A stretch of DNA of 64,000 bases, taken from positions 1,330,001 to 1,394,000 of the forward strand of contig CP000781.1 of assembly GCA_000017645.1 (NCBI GenBank), given 5' to 3'. The translations under genes and the position numbers were made by a program. The notes below the pieces were generated by a model. That model had not been told where the DNA came from, made no database searches, and saw only the letters and a program-made list of their open reading frames with translations. Below are positions 56,982-64,000 of the stretch, piece by piece (position 1 is the stretch's first letter; each line of letters opens with the position of its first letter). Origin of the DNA: Xanthobacter autotrophicus Py2 (GTDB taxonomy: Bacteria > Pseudomonadota > Alphaproteobacteria > Rhizobiales > Xanthobacteraceae).

Positions 56982-57881
56982 TTACCCGATCCCCTCCGAG
57001 GAGCCGGCGGTGCCGCTGGCGGCGGGGCGGTCCTTGTAGAGCACGAGGGGGCGCTCGTCGTCGGTCAGCACGCCCAGCGTGCCGGCGGCGGTGGAGTGGC
57101 TCTCGTCCAGCACGAAATGGCGCAGCACGCCGCCGAAGGCCTTCTCGAGGTTCACCTGCGTGAAGATCTCGGAGGTCAGCCCATAGGCCAGCACCGTGCC
57201 CTTGATGAGCACCGTGCGGTCGCAGAATTCCGGCACCGAGCCGAGATTGTGGGTGGAGACAAGCATCACCCGGCCCTCGTCGCGCAGCGCCTTCAACAGG
57301 GCGATGATGGCGTCCTCGGTCTTCACGTCCACGCCGGTGAAGGGCTCGTCGAGCAGGATCACGCGGGCGTCCTGCGCCAGCGCGCGGGCGAGGAACACGC
57401 GCTTCCTCTGCCCGCCGGAGAGCTCGCCGATCTGGCGCTTGCGGAATTCCAGCATGTTGACGCGGCCGAGCGCCGCCGTCACCGCTTCGTGGTCGGCGCG
57501 GCGGGGCATGCGCAGGAAATTCATGTGGCCGTAGCGGCCCATCATCACCACGTCTTCCACCAGCACGGGGAAGGTCCAGTCCACCTCCTCGGCCTGGGGC
57601 ACATAGGCCACCACGTTGCGCTTTAATGCCTCGCGCACGCTCATGCCGAGGATGGTGACGGACCCCTTCGCCGCCGAGAGGAAGCCCATGATGGTCTTGA
57701 ACAGGGTGGACTTGCCCGAGCCGTTCACCCCCACCAGCGCGGTGATGGTGCCGGTGGGGATCTCGAAGCTGGCGTCGCGCAGGGCGGTGTGGCCGTTGCG
57801 ATAGGTGACGGTGACGTGGGCGACGCAAAGGCCGGCGCCGGCGGCATCCGCCTGGGTGAGGGGAGGAAGCGGGGCATTCAT
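56982..57881 (-). CDS. sitB: Mn/Fe ABC importer ATPase
   Basis: 299 aa. Walker A GVNGSGKSTLFKTIMG, Q-loop YVPQAEEVDWTFPV, signature LSGGQRKRVFLARALAQ, Walker B VILLDEPFTGVD, H-loop STHNL. The N-terminal 20 residues and C-terminal 45 (ESHSTAAGTLGVLTDDERPLV) extend beyond the usual domain. It overlaps the end of the binding-protein gene by 4 bp (ATGA). Confidence 0.93.
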   Translation of the reverse strand: MNAPLPPLTQADAAGAGLCVAHVTVTYRNGHTALRDASFEIPTGTITALVGVNGSGKSTLFKTIMGFLSAAKGSVTILGMSVREALKRNVVAYVPQAEEVDWTFPVLVEDVVMMGRYGHMNFLRMPRRADHEAVTAALGRVNMLEFRKRQIGELSGGQRKRVFLARALAQDARVILLDEPFTGVDVKTEDAIIALLKALRDEGRVMLVSTHNLGSVPEFCDRTVLIKGTVLAYGLTSEIFTQVNLEKAFGGVLRHFVLDESHSTAAGTLGVLTDDERPLVLYKDRPAASGTAGSSEGIG

Positions 57882-58852
57882 CGGGCGGTGCCTCCGGTGA
57901 GGCCTTCGGCGATGGTGGTGGAGGTCACCCGCAGCAGGTCGAGATAGGTGGGCACCGGGCCTGCGGCGTCGCTCAGCGAATCCACATAGAGCACGCCGCC
58001 GTAGCGGGCGCCGGTCTCCCGCGCCACCTGCTTGGCGGGCTCGGCGGAAATGGTGCTCTCGGAGAAGATGGCGGGGATCTTGTCCGCTCGCATGCGGTCC
58101 ACCACCCGGCGCACCTGCTGGGGCGTGCCCTGCTGGTCGGCGTTGATGGGCCACAGATAGAGCGGCTTCAGGCCGAAATCCCGCGCCAGGTAGCTGAAGG
58201 CGCCCTCGCTGGTGACCAGCCAGCGCTGGTCTGCCGGCACCTTGTCCAGCTCGGCGCGGATGGGGGCGATGGTGGCGGTGATCTTGGCCTTGTAGGCCTC
58301 GGCATTGGCCTTGTAGGTGGTGGCGTTGGCGGGATCGTATTTCACCAGCGCGTCGCGGATGTTGTCCACGTAGACGAGGGCGGCGGTGGGCGACATCCAG
58401 GCGTGGGGATTGGGCTTGCCGCTGTAGGGGCCCTCCGTGATGCCCATGGGCTCGACGCCGTCGGACACCACCACGCTCGGCACGCCCTTCAGGCGGCTGA
58501 AGAACTTCTCGAACCACAGTTCGAGGTTCAGGCCGTTCCACAGGATGAGGTTGGCGCCCTGAGCCTTGATGAGGTCGCCGGGGGTGGGCTGGTAATTGTG
58601 GATCTCGGCGCCGGGCTTGGTGATGCTGTCCACCTGCGCGGCATCGCCGGCCACGTTCTTCGCCATGTCGGCGATGATGGTGAAGGTGGTGACCACCTTC
58701 AGCTTGTCGGCTGCCCGGGCCGGGGCAGTGGACGAGGTTGCCACCAGCGCCGCGAGAAGCACGGCGCCGGCCGCCGAAAAGACGCGGCCAGCCCAGGAAC
58801 GCACCAAAGAAGGGGCCGTAGAACCGGCCGTCAAACAGCTACGGCAGCGCAT
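57878..58852 (-). CDS. sitA: Mn/Fe ABC importer substrate-binding protein
   Basis: 324 aa from MRCRSCLTAGS (GGAG upstream; frame open to 58930). Signal peptide with core AGAVLLAALVATSS, cleaved near ARA. Cluster A-I metal-binding family: VVTTFTIIADMAKNVAGD, GAEIHNYQPTPGDLIKAQ (His ligand), NPHAWMSPTAALVYVDNI (His ligand), and ESTISAEPAKQVARETGA (Glu), with a probable Asp near DSLSDAAGP. First gene of the sit operon, behind a Fur-family-like operator. Confidence 0.9.
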   Translation of the reverse strand: MRCRSCLTAGSTAPSLVRSWAGRVFSAAGAVLLAALVATSSTAPARAADKLKVVTTFTIIADMAKNVAGDAAQVDSITKPGAEIHNYQPTPGDLIKAQGANLILWNGLNLELWFEKFFSRLKGVPSVVVSDGVEPMGITEGPYSGKPNPHAWMSPTAALVYVDNIRDALVKYDPANATTYKANAEAYKAKITATIAPIRAELDKVPADQRWLVTSEGAFSYLARDFGLKPLYLWPINADQQGTPQQVRRVVDRMRADKIPAIFSESTISAEPAKQVARETGARYGGVLYVDSLSDAAGPVPTYLDLLRVTSTTIAEGLTGGTAR

Positions 58853-58874
58853 GAAGCCGCGCTCCAATCCAATT

Positions 58875-58929
58875 ATCGCATCAATTTGCGATCCATTTGC
58901 AAAAATAGGCCCACCAAACTGCAATTGCA
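58875..58929. promoter_or_regulatory. Fur/Mur-like operator region of the sit operon
   Basis: Three overlapping signals: ATCGCA-TCAATT-TGCGAT (58875-58892), direct repeats of ATTTGC at 58884 and 58895, and the palindrome TGCAATTGCA (58920-58929). AT-rich TGCAAT-type dyads in front of sit genes are known targets of Mur, the manganese-sensing Fur homologue of rhizobia. The site begins 22 bp upstream of the sitA start. Confidence 0.65.
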
Positions 58930-58951
58930 ACTTATTCGCATTTAAGTCGGC

Positions 58952-60988
58952 CTAACCCTTTTCGTTCTGCTCCGCTGCGGCGCTCTCCGCAAGGGCGGGG
59001 ACCGGGCCGGGAGCGGATTCCGGCGCCGAAAGCGGCGGCTGCGTTGCCGCAGGCCCGGCGATGCCCGCTGGAACCATGGTGGGCGCGGGCGCAGGAGTTG
59101 CCCCGGCCGCAGCAATGGACTGAGTGGGGGGCGTGACCGGGCTCACCTCCACCTCGGCGACGGGCGCATCGGGGGAGGGGGATGCAGCCTCGGTCCCGCT
59201 GGCGACCCCGGCAGCCTGCACGGCGGCGGCAAGGTCGGCGTCGCTGCGGTCCAGCACATGGGCCAGCATGCCGCGCGCCACCTCGCGCTCGCCCATGATG
59301 ATGAAATTGGCGCCGCCCTGGCGCAGGTGCTCCACCTCCGCGTCCGAATGGGCGCGGGCGATGATCTCGATGCCGGGGTTCATCTGGCGGGCCTTGCGCA
59401 GCACGCCGCTGGCCTCGAAGCCGTCGGGAATGGCGAGGATGAGCCGGCTCGCCCCCGCCACGTTGGCGGCGGTGATGGCGGCGGGGGAGGCGGCATTGGC
59501 GTCGATCACCTCGATGTCGCCGCGCCGCAGCTCCTCCACCCGGTCTTCCTGGTCCTCGATGACGAGGAAGGGCAGGCCGGCGGCCTTCAGCCCGTCCGCC
59601 ACCAGGTGGCCCACCCGGCCGTAGCCCACCAGCACCGTATGGGCCTGCTGGGCGGTGACCGGCAGGGTCGGGGCGGGCGGCGCCTTCTCCGCCCCCTTCT
59701 CCGCGCCCTTGGCTGTCGCGGCCTTGTCCGCCGCGGCCTGGGCCGGAGCCGCGGCCGCCGCATTGGCGGTGGACACCTTCACCGCCTTCGCCCGGTAGCG
59801 ATCCAGCGCCAGGAAGAAGAAGGGGTTGGCGAGAATGGAGATGATCGCCGCCGCGAGGATGAGGTCGCGGCCTTCCTCGGGCAGCAGGTGGAGGTCGACG
59901 CCCAGCGCCACCAGGATGAAGGAGAATTCGCCGATCTGCGCCAGCGAGGCGGAGATGGTGAGCGCCGTGATATTGCCGTAGCCGAACGCCCGCACCAGCA
60001 GGAAGGCGGCCAGCGACTTGCCGAACAGCACGATCAGCACGGTGATGATGAGCGGGATCGGGCTCTTGATGACGATGGAGGGGTCCACCAGCATGCCCAC
60101 CGAGACGAAGAACAGCACGGCGAAGGCGTCGCGCAGGGGCAGCGTCTCTTCCGCCGCGCGGTGGGACAGGGGCGATTCGCTCAGCACCATGCCGGCGAAG
60201 AAGGCGCCGAGCGCGAACGACACCCCGAACAGCTTGGCCGAGCCGAAGGCGACGCCCAGCGCGATGGCCAGCACGGCGAGGCGGAACAGCTCCCGCGAGC
60301 CGATATGGGCCACCCAGTGCATGATGCCGGGAATGACCCGCCGGCCCACCACCAGCATCAGCACCACGAAGCCGGCCACCTTGGCCAGCGTGATGCCCAG
60401 CGTCATCCACACGTCGTCCCCGCCCAGCCATTCGACGGTGGGGGTGGCCACCACGCGCCCGCCGAGGGCACCGGAAAGGGCGGGCAGCAGCACCAGCGCC
60501 AGCACCATGGCGAGGTCTTCCACGATGAGCCAGCCGACCGCGATGCGGCCCTGCTCGCTTTCCACCATGCGCCGTTCCTGCAGCGCTCGAAGCAGCACCA
60601 CGGTGCTCGCCACCGACAGGGCGAGGCCGAACACGATGCCGGCGCCCAGCCCCCAGCCGAGGGCATAGGCGAGGCCCATGCCCATCAGGGTTGCGACGCC
60701 GATCTGCAGCACCGCGCCGGGAATGGCGATGGCCTTCACCGACAACAGGTCGCTCAGCGAAAAATGCAGGCCGACGCCGAACATGAGCAGGATGACGCCG
60801 ATCTCGGCCAGCTCCAGCGCCATGCTCTGGTCGGCGACGAAGCCGGGGGTGAACGGTCCCACCATGACGCCGGCCAGCAGGTAGCCCACCAGCGGCGACA
60901 GCTTGAAGCGCTGGGCGATGGCGCCGAAGACGAAGGCGAGGACGAAGGCCCCGACGAGTGTCGCAATGAGCGGCGTTTCGTGGGGCAA
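58952..60988 (-). CDS. Kef-type K+/H+ antiporter with RCK (TrkA-N) domain
   Basis: 678 aa. Twelve or so CPA2 membrane helices (LVGYLLAGVMVGPFTPGFV, GIVFGLALSVASTVVLLRAL, GALGGRVV...), then a short linker, an RCK nucleotide-binding domain (TVLVGYGRVGHLVADGLKAAG), and a 100-residue Ala/Pro-rich tail. Resembles YbaL more than KefB/C. Start: TTG at 60988 with GGAGG 7 nt upstream; a TTG at 61009 is in frame but has no ribosome site. No kefF/G ancillary gene. It is upstream of sitA on the same strand, with a promoter between. Confidence 0.9.
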   Translation of the reverse strand: MPHETPLIATLVGAFVLAFVFGAIAQRFKLSPLVGYLLAGVMVGPFTPGFVADQSMALELAEIGVILLMFGVGLHFSLSDLLSVKAIAIPGAVLQIGVATLMGMGLAYALGWGLGAGIVFGLALSVASTVVLLRALQERRMVESEQGRIAVGWLIVEDLAMVLALVLLPALSGALGGRVVATPTVEWLGGDDVWMTLGITLAKVAGFVVLMLVVGRRVIPGIMHWVAHIGSRELFRLAVLAIALGVAFGSAKLFGVSFALGAFFAGMVLSESPLSHRAAEETLPLRDAFAVLFFVSVGMLVDPSIVIKSPIPLIITVLIVLFGKSLAAFLLVRAFGYGNITALTISASLAQIGEFSFILVALGVDLHLLPEEGRDLILAAAIISILANPFFFLALDRYRAKAVKVSTANAAAAAPAQAAADKAATAKGAEKGAEKAPPAPTLPVTAQQAHTVLVGYGRVGHLVADGLKAAGLPFLVIEDQEDRVEELRRGDIEVIDANAASPAAITAANVAGASRLILAIPDGFEASGVLRKARQMNPGIEIIARAHSDAEVEHLRQGGANFIIMGEREVARGMLAHVLDRSDADLAAAVQAAGVASGTEAASPSPDAPVAEVEVSPVTPPTQSIAAAGATPAPAPTMVPAGIAGPAATQPPLSAPESAPGPVPALAESAAAEQNEKG

Positions 60989-61366
60989 GGGTCGTCCTCC
61001 GTCGGGCAAAGGGGGCGTCTCGCGCCGGATGCGCGCGGGAGCCCGGATTTGGGATGAGGGCAGTCCAGGCGAATGCCCCTGCCAGCCGGTGCAGTATTCC
61101 GCATGAACGCGGCACTGTCATGGCACAGATGCCGAAGGGGCAGGTCTTTCCGTTTTCGGGGGGAGGGGGAGACGGTCCCGGCCGACAGCAACGGAGCATC
61201 AGAGCAGTGGAAGGAGAGCTGCTGTAACCCCCGCTCCCGCTTGCGGGGGAGGGCGACGGTGGTTCAGGGCGCCATGGGCCACTGCTGACCCGTCGTCGCC
61301 GCTTTGTCTCGGAGGGCACCGTCCCGGTGCGGCTTCCGGACTTAAGACATCAGGTCTGCCCGTGCC
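60989..61366. other. 378-bp spacer between the Kef-type gene and ssuB
   Basis: Contains the Kef promoter, a family B hairpin (61230-61255) and a small dyad GCACCG-TCC-CGGTGC (61316-61330) downstream of ssuB that may end the ssu transcript. No gene seen. Confidence 0.5.
61230..61255. repeat. Family B palindromic repeat near ssuB
   Basis: CCGCTCCCGCTTGCGGGGGA core, same loop (GCTTGCGG) as the copies at 37328 and 53533. Confidence 0.75.
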
Positions 61367-62239
61367 TCACACGGCGGCGAGGATGCGCTCGTGCAGGCGG
61401 GCGGCCTCGGCGCCGGTGCGCGCGCCGCGGGGCAAGGTGCCGTCGGGGTCCACCGGAACGTCGAGGGCGATCTCGCCCTGCCGCAGCACCACCACGCGGT
61501 CGGCCAGTGACACCGCCTCGGCCACGTCGTGGGTAATGAGCACCACGGTGAATCCGTATTCCGTCCAGATGCGCTCGGTGAGGCGGTGCATCTCCACCCG
61601 GGTCAGGGCGTCGAGCGCGCCGAACGGCTCGTCCAGCAGCAGCACGCCGGGGCGCGACACCAGGGCGCGCGCCAGCGCCACGCGCTGCTTCTGCCCGCCG
61701 GAGAGCACATAGGGCCATTCCCGGCCGCGATCGGCGAGGCCCACGTCCCTGAGGGCCGCATGGGCCTTCTCGCGCCAGCCGGGGCCGCGGGCGATGCCCA
61801 CATTGCCGATCACCCGCTGCCAGGGCGCGAGGCGGGCATCCTGGAACAGCAGGCGCACCTGCGGCATCAGGCCTGTTACAGTGGCCTCGCCGATGCGCAC
61901 CTCGCCGGAGGTGGCGGTGTCGAGCCCGCAGATGAGGCGCATCAGCGTGGTCTTGCCCCCGCCCGAGCGGCCCACCACGGCGAGGAACTGGCCGGCGGGC
62001 ACGTCGAGGTCGAGCCGGCGCAGCACGGTGCGGGCGCCGAAGCTCTTCACCACACTGTTGAGGCGGATGCGCTCGCCGTGCCGTCGCTCGGCGGTGGCGA
62101 TTTCCGGAAAGCGTGGGCTGCGGAAGGTTTCGCGAATCTCCAAAACGCGGCCGTTGGGTTCGCGGCTGTCCGGTTCGCGGCTGTGCCGGTCTCGGAGGGC
62201 GGCGGAGATCTCGGCGTCGCTGGCGGCGAAGATTTCCAT
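61367..62239 (-). CDS. ssuB: Aliphatic sulfonate ABC transporter ATPase
   Basis: 290 aa from ATG 62239, which overlaps the ssuC stop (TGATG). VVGRSGGGKTTLMRLICGLD (Walker A), LSGGQKQRVALARALVSRPG (signature), VLLLDEPFGALDALTR (Walker B). Residues 1-60 are an extension with a small duplication (SREPDSREPN, from a 15-bp direct repeat near 62160). The frame is open to 62962 but overlaps ssuC. Substrate assignment follows from ssuA. Confidence 0.9.
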   Translation of the reverse strand: MEIFAASDAEISAALRDRHSREPDSREPNGRVLEIRETFRSPRFPEIATAERRHGERIRLNSVVKSFGARTVLRRLDLDVPAGQFLAVVGRSGGGKTTLMRLICGLDTATSGEVRIGEATVTGLMPQVRLLFQDARLAPWQRVIGNVGIARGPGWREKAHAALRDVGLADRGREWPYVLSGGQKQRVALARALVSRPGVLLLDEPFGALDALTRVEMHRLTERIWTEYGFTVVLITHDVAEAVSLADRVVVLRQGEIALDVPVDPDGTLPRGARTGAEAARLHERILAAV

Positions 62240-63186
62240 CACGCCACTCCCTTGCCGCCGGGCTGGTAGGCCGGGTTCCAGGCCAGCGCGCGCTGCTCGA
62301 TGCCCCGCGTCAGGCTGTCGGCGAGCTTGCCGAGGAGGGCATAGGCCAGCACGCCCAGCACCACCACGTCGGTCTGGAGGAATTCGCGGGCATTCATGGT
62401 CATGTAGCCGATGCCCTCGGTGGAGGAGATGGTCTCGGCCACGATCAGGGTCAGCCACATGATGCCCAGCGCGTAACGCAGGCCCACCAGCACCGAGGGC
62501 AGCGCTCCGGGCAGCACGATGCGGGTGAACAGGGCGGCGGGCGAAAGCCCGTAGACCCGCGCCATCTCGACGAGGCCGGCGTCCACGTTGCGGATGCCAT
62601 GGTAGGTGTTGAGATAGATGGGGAAGGCCACCCCCACCGCCACCAGGAAGATCTTGGCCTCCTCGCCGATGCCGAACCACAGGATGACGAGGGGGATGAT
62701 GGCGAGGTGCGGCACGTTGCGCAGCATCTGCAGGGTGGAATCCAGCGCGGTTTCCGCCGGCTTCCACACCCCGTTGAGCACCCCGAGCGCGAAGCCGATG
62801 CCGCCGCCGATGGCAAGGCCGGTGAGCGCCCGGCCGGTGGAGACGCAGATGTTGGACAGGAGCGTGCCGTCCTTCAGGGTGCGCCAGAAGGCGAGCGCAA
62901 CGTCCCCCGGTGCCGGCAGCACCCGGGAGGAGAGGAAGCCCAGGCTCGCCGCCGCCTGCCACACGGCGAGGATGGCCAGCGGCAGCGCCCAGGGGGCGAG
63001 CGACTTCGCCAGCGATCTGCCCAGTGCCTGCCCGGTGCCTGCCAGCCGCGACCGGCCGGCAGTGCCGGCGGCATCGCGACGCTCCGCCTGTGCCCCGACG
63101 ACGGCCGGGACGCTACTGGCCGGCAGGGTGCCGGCAGCCGCGCCGTGGGTGAAGGCGATGGCTTCGGTGGGGCCGGACAGGCTCAT
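62239..63186 (-). CDS. ssuC: Aliphatic sulfonate ABC transporter permease
   Basis: 315 aa. A cytosolic Ala-rich N-tail of about 60 residues, then six membrane helices; the EAA loop is YHGIRNVDAGLVEMARVYGLSPAALFTRIVLPGALPSVLVG (residues about 190-230, G in the EAA-x3-G-x9-I-x-LP pattern). SsuC/TauC family. Lies 26 bp after ssuA. Confidence 0.92.
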   Translation of the reverse strand: MSLSGPTEAIAFTHGAAAGTLPASSVPAVVGAQAERRDAAGTAGRSRLAGTGQALGRSLAKSLAPWALPLAILAVWQAAASLGFLSSRVLPAPGDVALAFWRTLKDGTLLSNICVSTGRALTGLAIGGGIGFALGVLNGVWKPAETALDSTLQMLRNVPHLAIIPLVILWFGIGEEAKIFLVAVGVAFPIYLNTYHGIRNVDAGLVEMARVYGLSPAALFTRIVLPGALPSVLVGLRYALGIMWLTLIVAETISSTEGIGYMTMNAREFLQTDVVVLGVLAYALLGKLADSLTRGIEQRALAWNPAYQPGGKGVA

Positions 63187-63212
63187 GGCGGATCTCCTCG
63201 GGAGTTCAGCAC

Positions 63213-64000
63213 TCAGGATTTGGGCGCGCGCAGGGCGTCGGCGATGCGGATGGGCTTGGGGATGAGGCCCAGGGCGAAGAAGGCGTCCGCTACTTTCTGC
63301 TGCTCCGCCGCCACCTGGGGCGTCAGCGGCTTCACGTCATACTGCTGGCGGGCCAGCGCCACCTCCAGGATCGGCGCGGGAATGCCGATGAGGGGCGAGA
63401 AGGTCTCGGCCGCCGCCTTGGGATTGGCCTTCACCCAGGCGCCGATCTCGGCGACGCCGGCCAGCACCGCATCCACCACCTGCGGGGCCTGGTCCACGAA
63501 GGCCTTGGTGGAGAAATAGAACTGGTAGTTGGAGACGATGCCGGTGCCGTCCGCCAGCTGACGGGCCGCGATGGTCTTCTCCGCCGCCGCCTGGAAGGGG
63601 TCCCAGATGGCCCAGGCGTCCACCGAGCCGCGCTCGAAGGCGGCGCGGGCATCGGCCGGGGTGAGGTAGGCGGTCTTGATGTCGCTGTAGGGCACGCCGG
63701 CCTTCTCCAGCGCCTTCACCAGCAGGAAGTGGACGTTGGAGCCCTTGTTGAGGGCCACCGTCTTGCCCTTGAGGTCGGCGACGGTCTTCAGCGGGCTGTC
63801 CTTGGGCACCAGGATGGCCTCGCCCTGGGGCGCGGCGGGCTCGTAGCCCACGTAGATGAGGGGCGCGCCGGCGGCCTGGGCGAACACCGGCGGGGCCTCG
63901 CCGGTATTGCCGAAGTCGATGGCGCCGGCGTTCAGCGCCTCCAGGAGCTGCGGGCCGGCCGGGAACTCGGCCCACTTCACGCTGTAGCCGAGGGGCTTCA
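63213..64000 (-). CDS. ssuA: Aliphatic sulfonate ABC transporter binding protein, C-terminal part
   Basis: About 262 residues are visible; the frame continues through the window edge, so the N-terminus and signal peptide are missing. WAEFPAGPQLLEALNAGAID, PVFAQAAGAPLIYVGYEPA, TVADLKGKTVALNKGSN and TPADARAAFERGSVDAWAIWDPF closely parallel E. coli SsuA. The order ssuA-ssuC-ssuB suits uptake of alkanesulfonates as a sulfur source; the monooxygenase ssuD would be expected upstream, outside the window. Confidence 0.9.
   Translation of the reverse strand, partial: KPLGYSVKWAEFPAGPQLLEALNAGAIDFGNTGEAPPVFAQAAGAPLIYVGYEPAAPQGEAILVPKDSPLKTVADLKGKTVALNKGSNVHFLLVKALEKAGVPYSDIKTAYLTPADARAAFERGSVDAWAIWDPFQAAAEKTIAARQLADGTGIVSNYQFYFSTKAFVDQAPQVVDAVLAGVAEIGAWVKANPKAAAETFSPLIGIPAPILEVALARQQYDVKPLTPQVAAEQQKVADAFFALGLIPKPIRIADALRAPKS

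Noticed and set aside
58942..58956. TTAA-N7-TAAC as a CtrA box
   Set aside because: One mismatch and it overlaps the Kef-type stop codon; not near enough to consensus to call.
59258..61057. 599-codon open frame on the plus strand opposite the Kef-type gene
   Set aside because: Antisense shadow; His/Gln/Arg-rich low-complexity product.

Overview
The window is a chromosomal segment of a high-GC alphaproteobacterium, most likely Hyphomicrobiales (Rhizobiales) and possibly near Xanthobacter/Azorhizobium. This rests on gene content: a CcrM-type cell-cycle methyltransferase, DciA (DUF721) beside mutY, a HemY/mitofilin pair behind hemCD, NrtR with nadABC, a serC leader-like RNA, alpha-type RpoH and CtrA sequence motifs, and the ethylmalonyl-CoA pathway genes ccr and ecm. 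The genus is inference; no rRNA or tRNA gene was seen. About 90% is coding, mostly core metabolism and cell biology. I see no prophage, CRISPR array, IS element or integrase.

Layout. 1-7 kb: gpsA (cut by the window edge) and tsaD diverge from a haem-synthesis operon hemC, hemD, mitofilin-like gene, hemY-like gene. 7-13 kb: lepA, glsA, a lipoprotein gene, and groES-groEL under an RpoH-like promoter plus a CIRCE operator. 13-21 kb: selO, a LysR regulator divergent from a tautomerase, a DsbA-like protein, dciA, mutY, ccrM. 20.7-25.7 kb: a small Rieske protein followed by an unrecognised 179-aa protein, a dehydrogenase divergent from a LacI regulator, a SPOUT RNA methyltransferase, an MgtC-like protein. 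26-33 kb: leuC and leuD flank nadC, nadB, nadA and nrtR. 33-38 kb: cytochrome b561, a zincin, a very small secreted-peptide gene behind a CtrA-like box, an Lhr-type helicase carrying a repeat-derived in-frame insert, and a glycosyltransferase-like gene. 38.9-42.9 kb: ftsW, murG, murC, a fragment of the division/cell-wall cluster that stops abruptly at a lower-GC two-gene block (two-pass membrane protein and cytidine deaminase). 44-48 kb: ccr, a GlsB-type small membrane protein, ecm. 48-51.6 kb: an exported protein, a VOC protein, an EamA transporter, a GlcG/HbpS-like protein. 51.7-55 kb: serC and serA with a candidate serC leader RNA. 55-59 kb: a sitABCD-type metal importer with a Fur-family-like operator. 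59-61 kb: a Kef-type transporter. 61-64 kb: ssuB, ssuC and a partial ssuA.

Two dispersed palindromic repeat families recur. Family A consists of two 30-bp arms in inverted orientation forming a 108-112 bp composite (four copies, at 13.1, 32.2, 53.4 and 56.8 kb), plus a single arm at 19.1 kb. Family B is a GC-rich hairpin (2.5, 16.3, 32.4, 53.5 and 61.2 kb), of which one copy lies inside the helicase coding sequence at 37.3 kb and is translated. A third structure, two tandem hairpins 65 bp apart, separates ftsW from murG. The best leads for something undescribed are the CtrA-box/39-aa secreted peptide, the membrane protein-cytidine deaminase pair, the Rieske/unknown protein pair and the repeat-encoded helicase insert.
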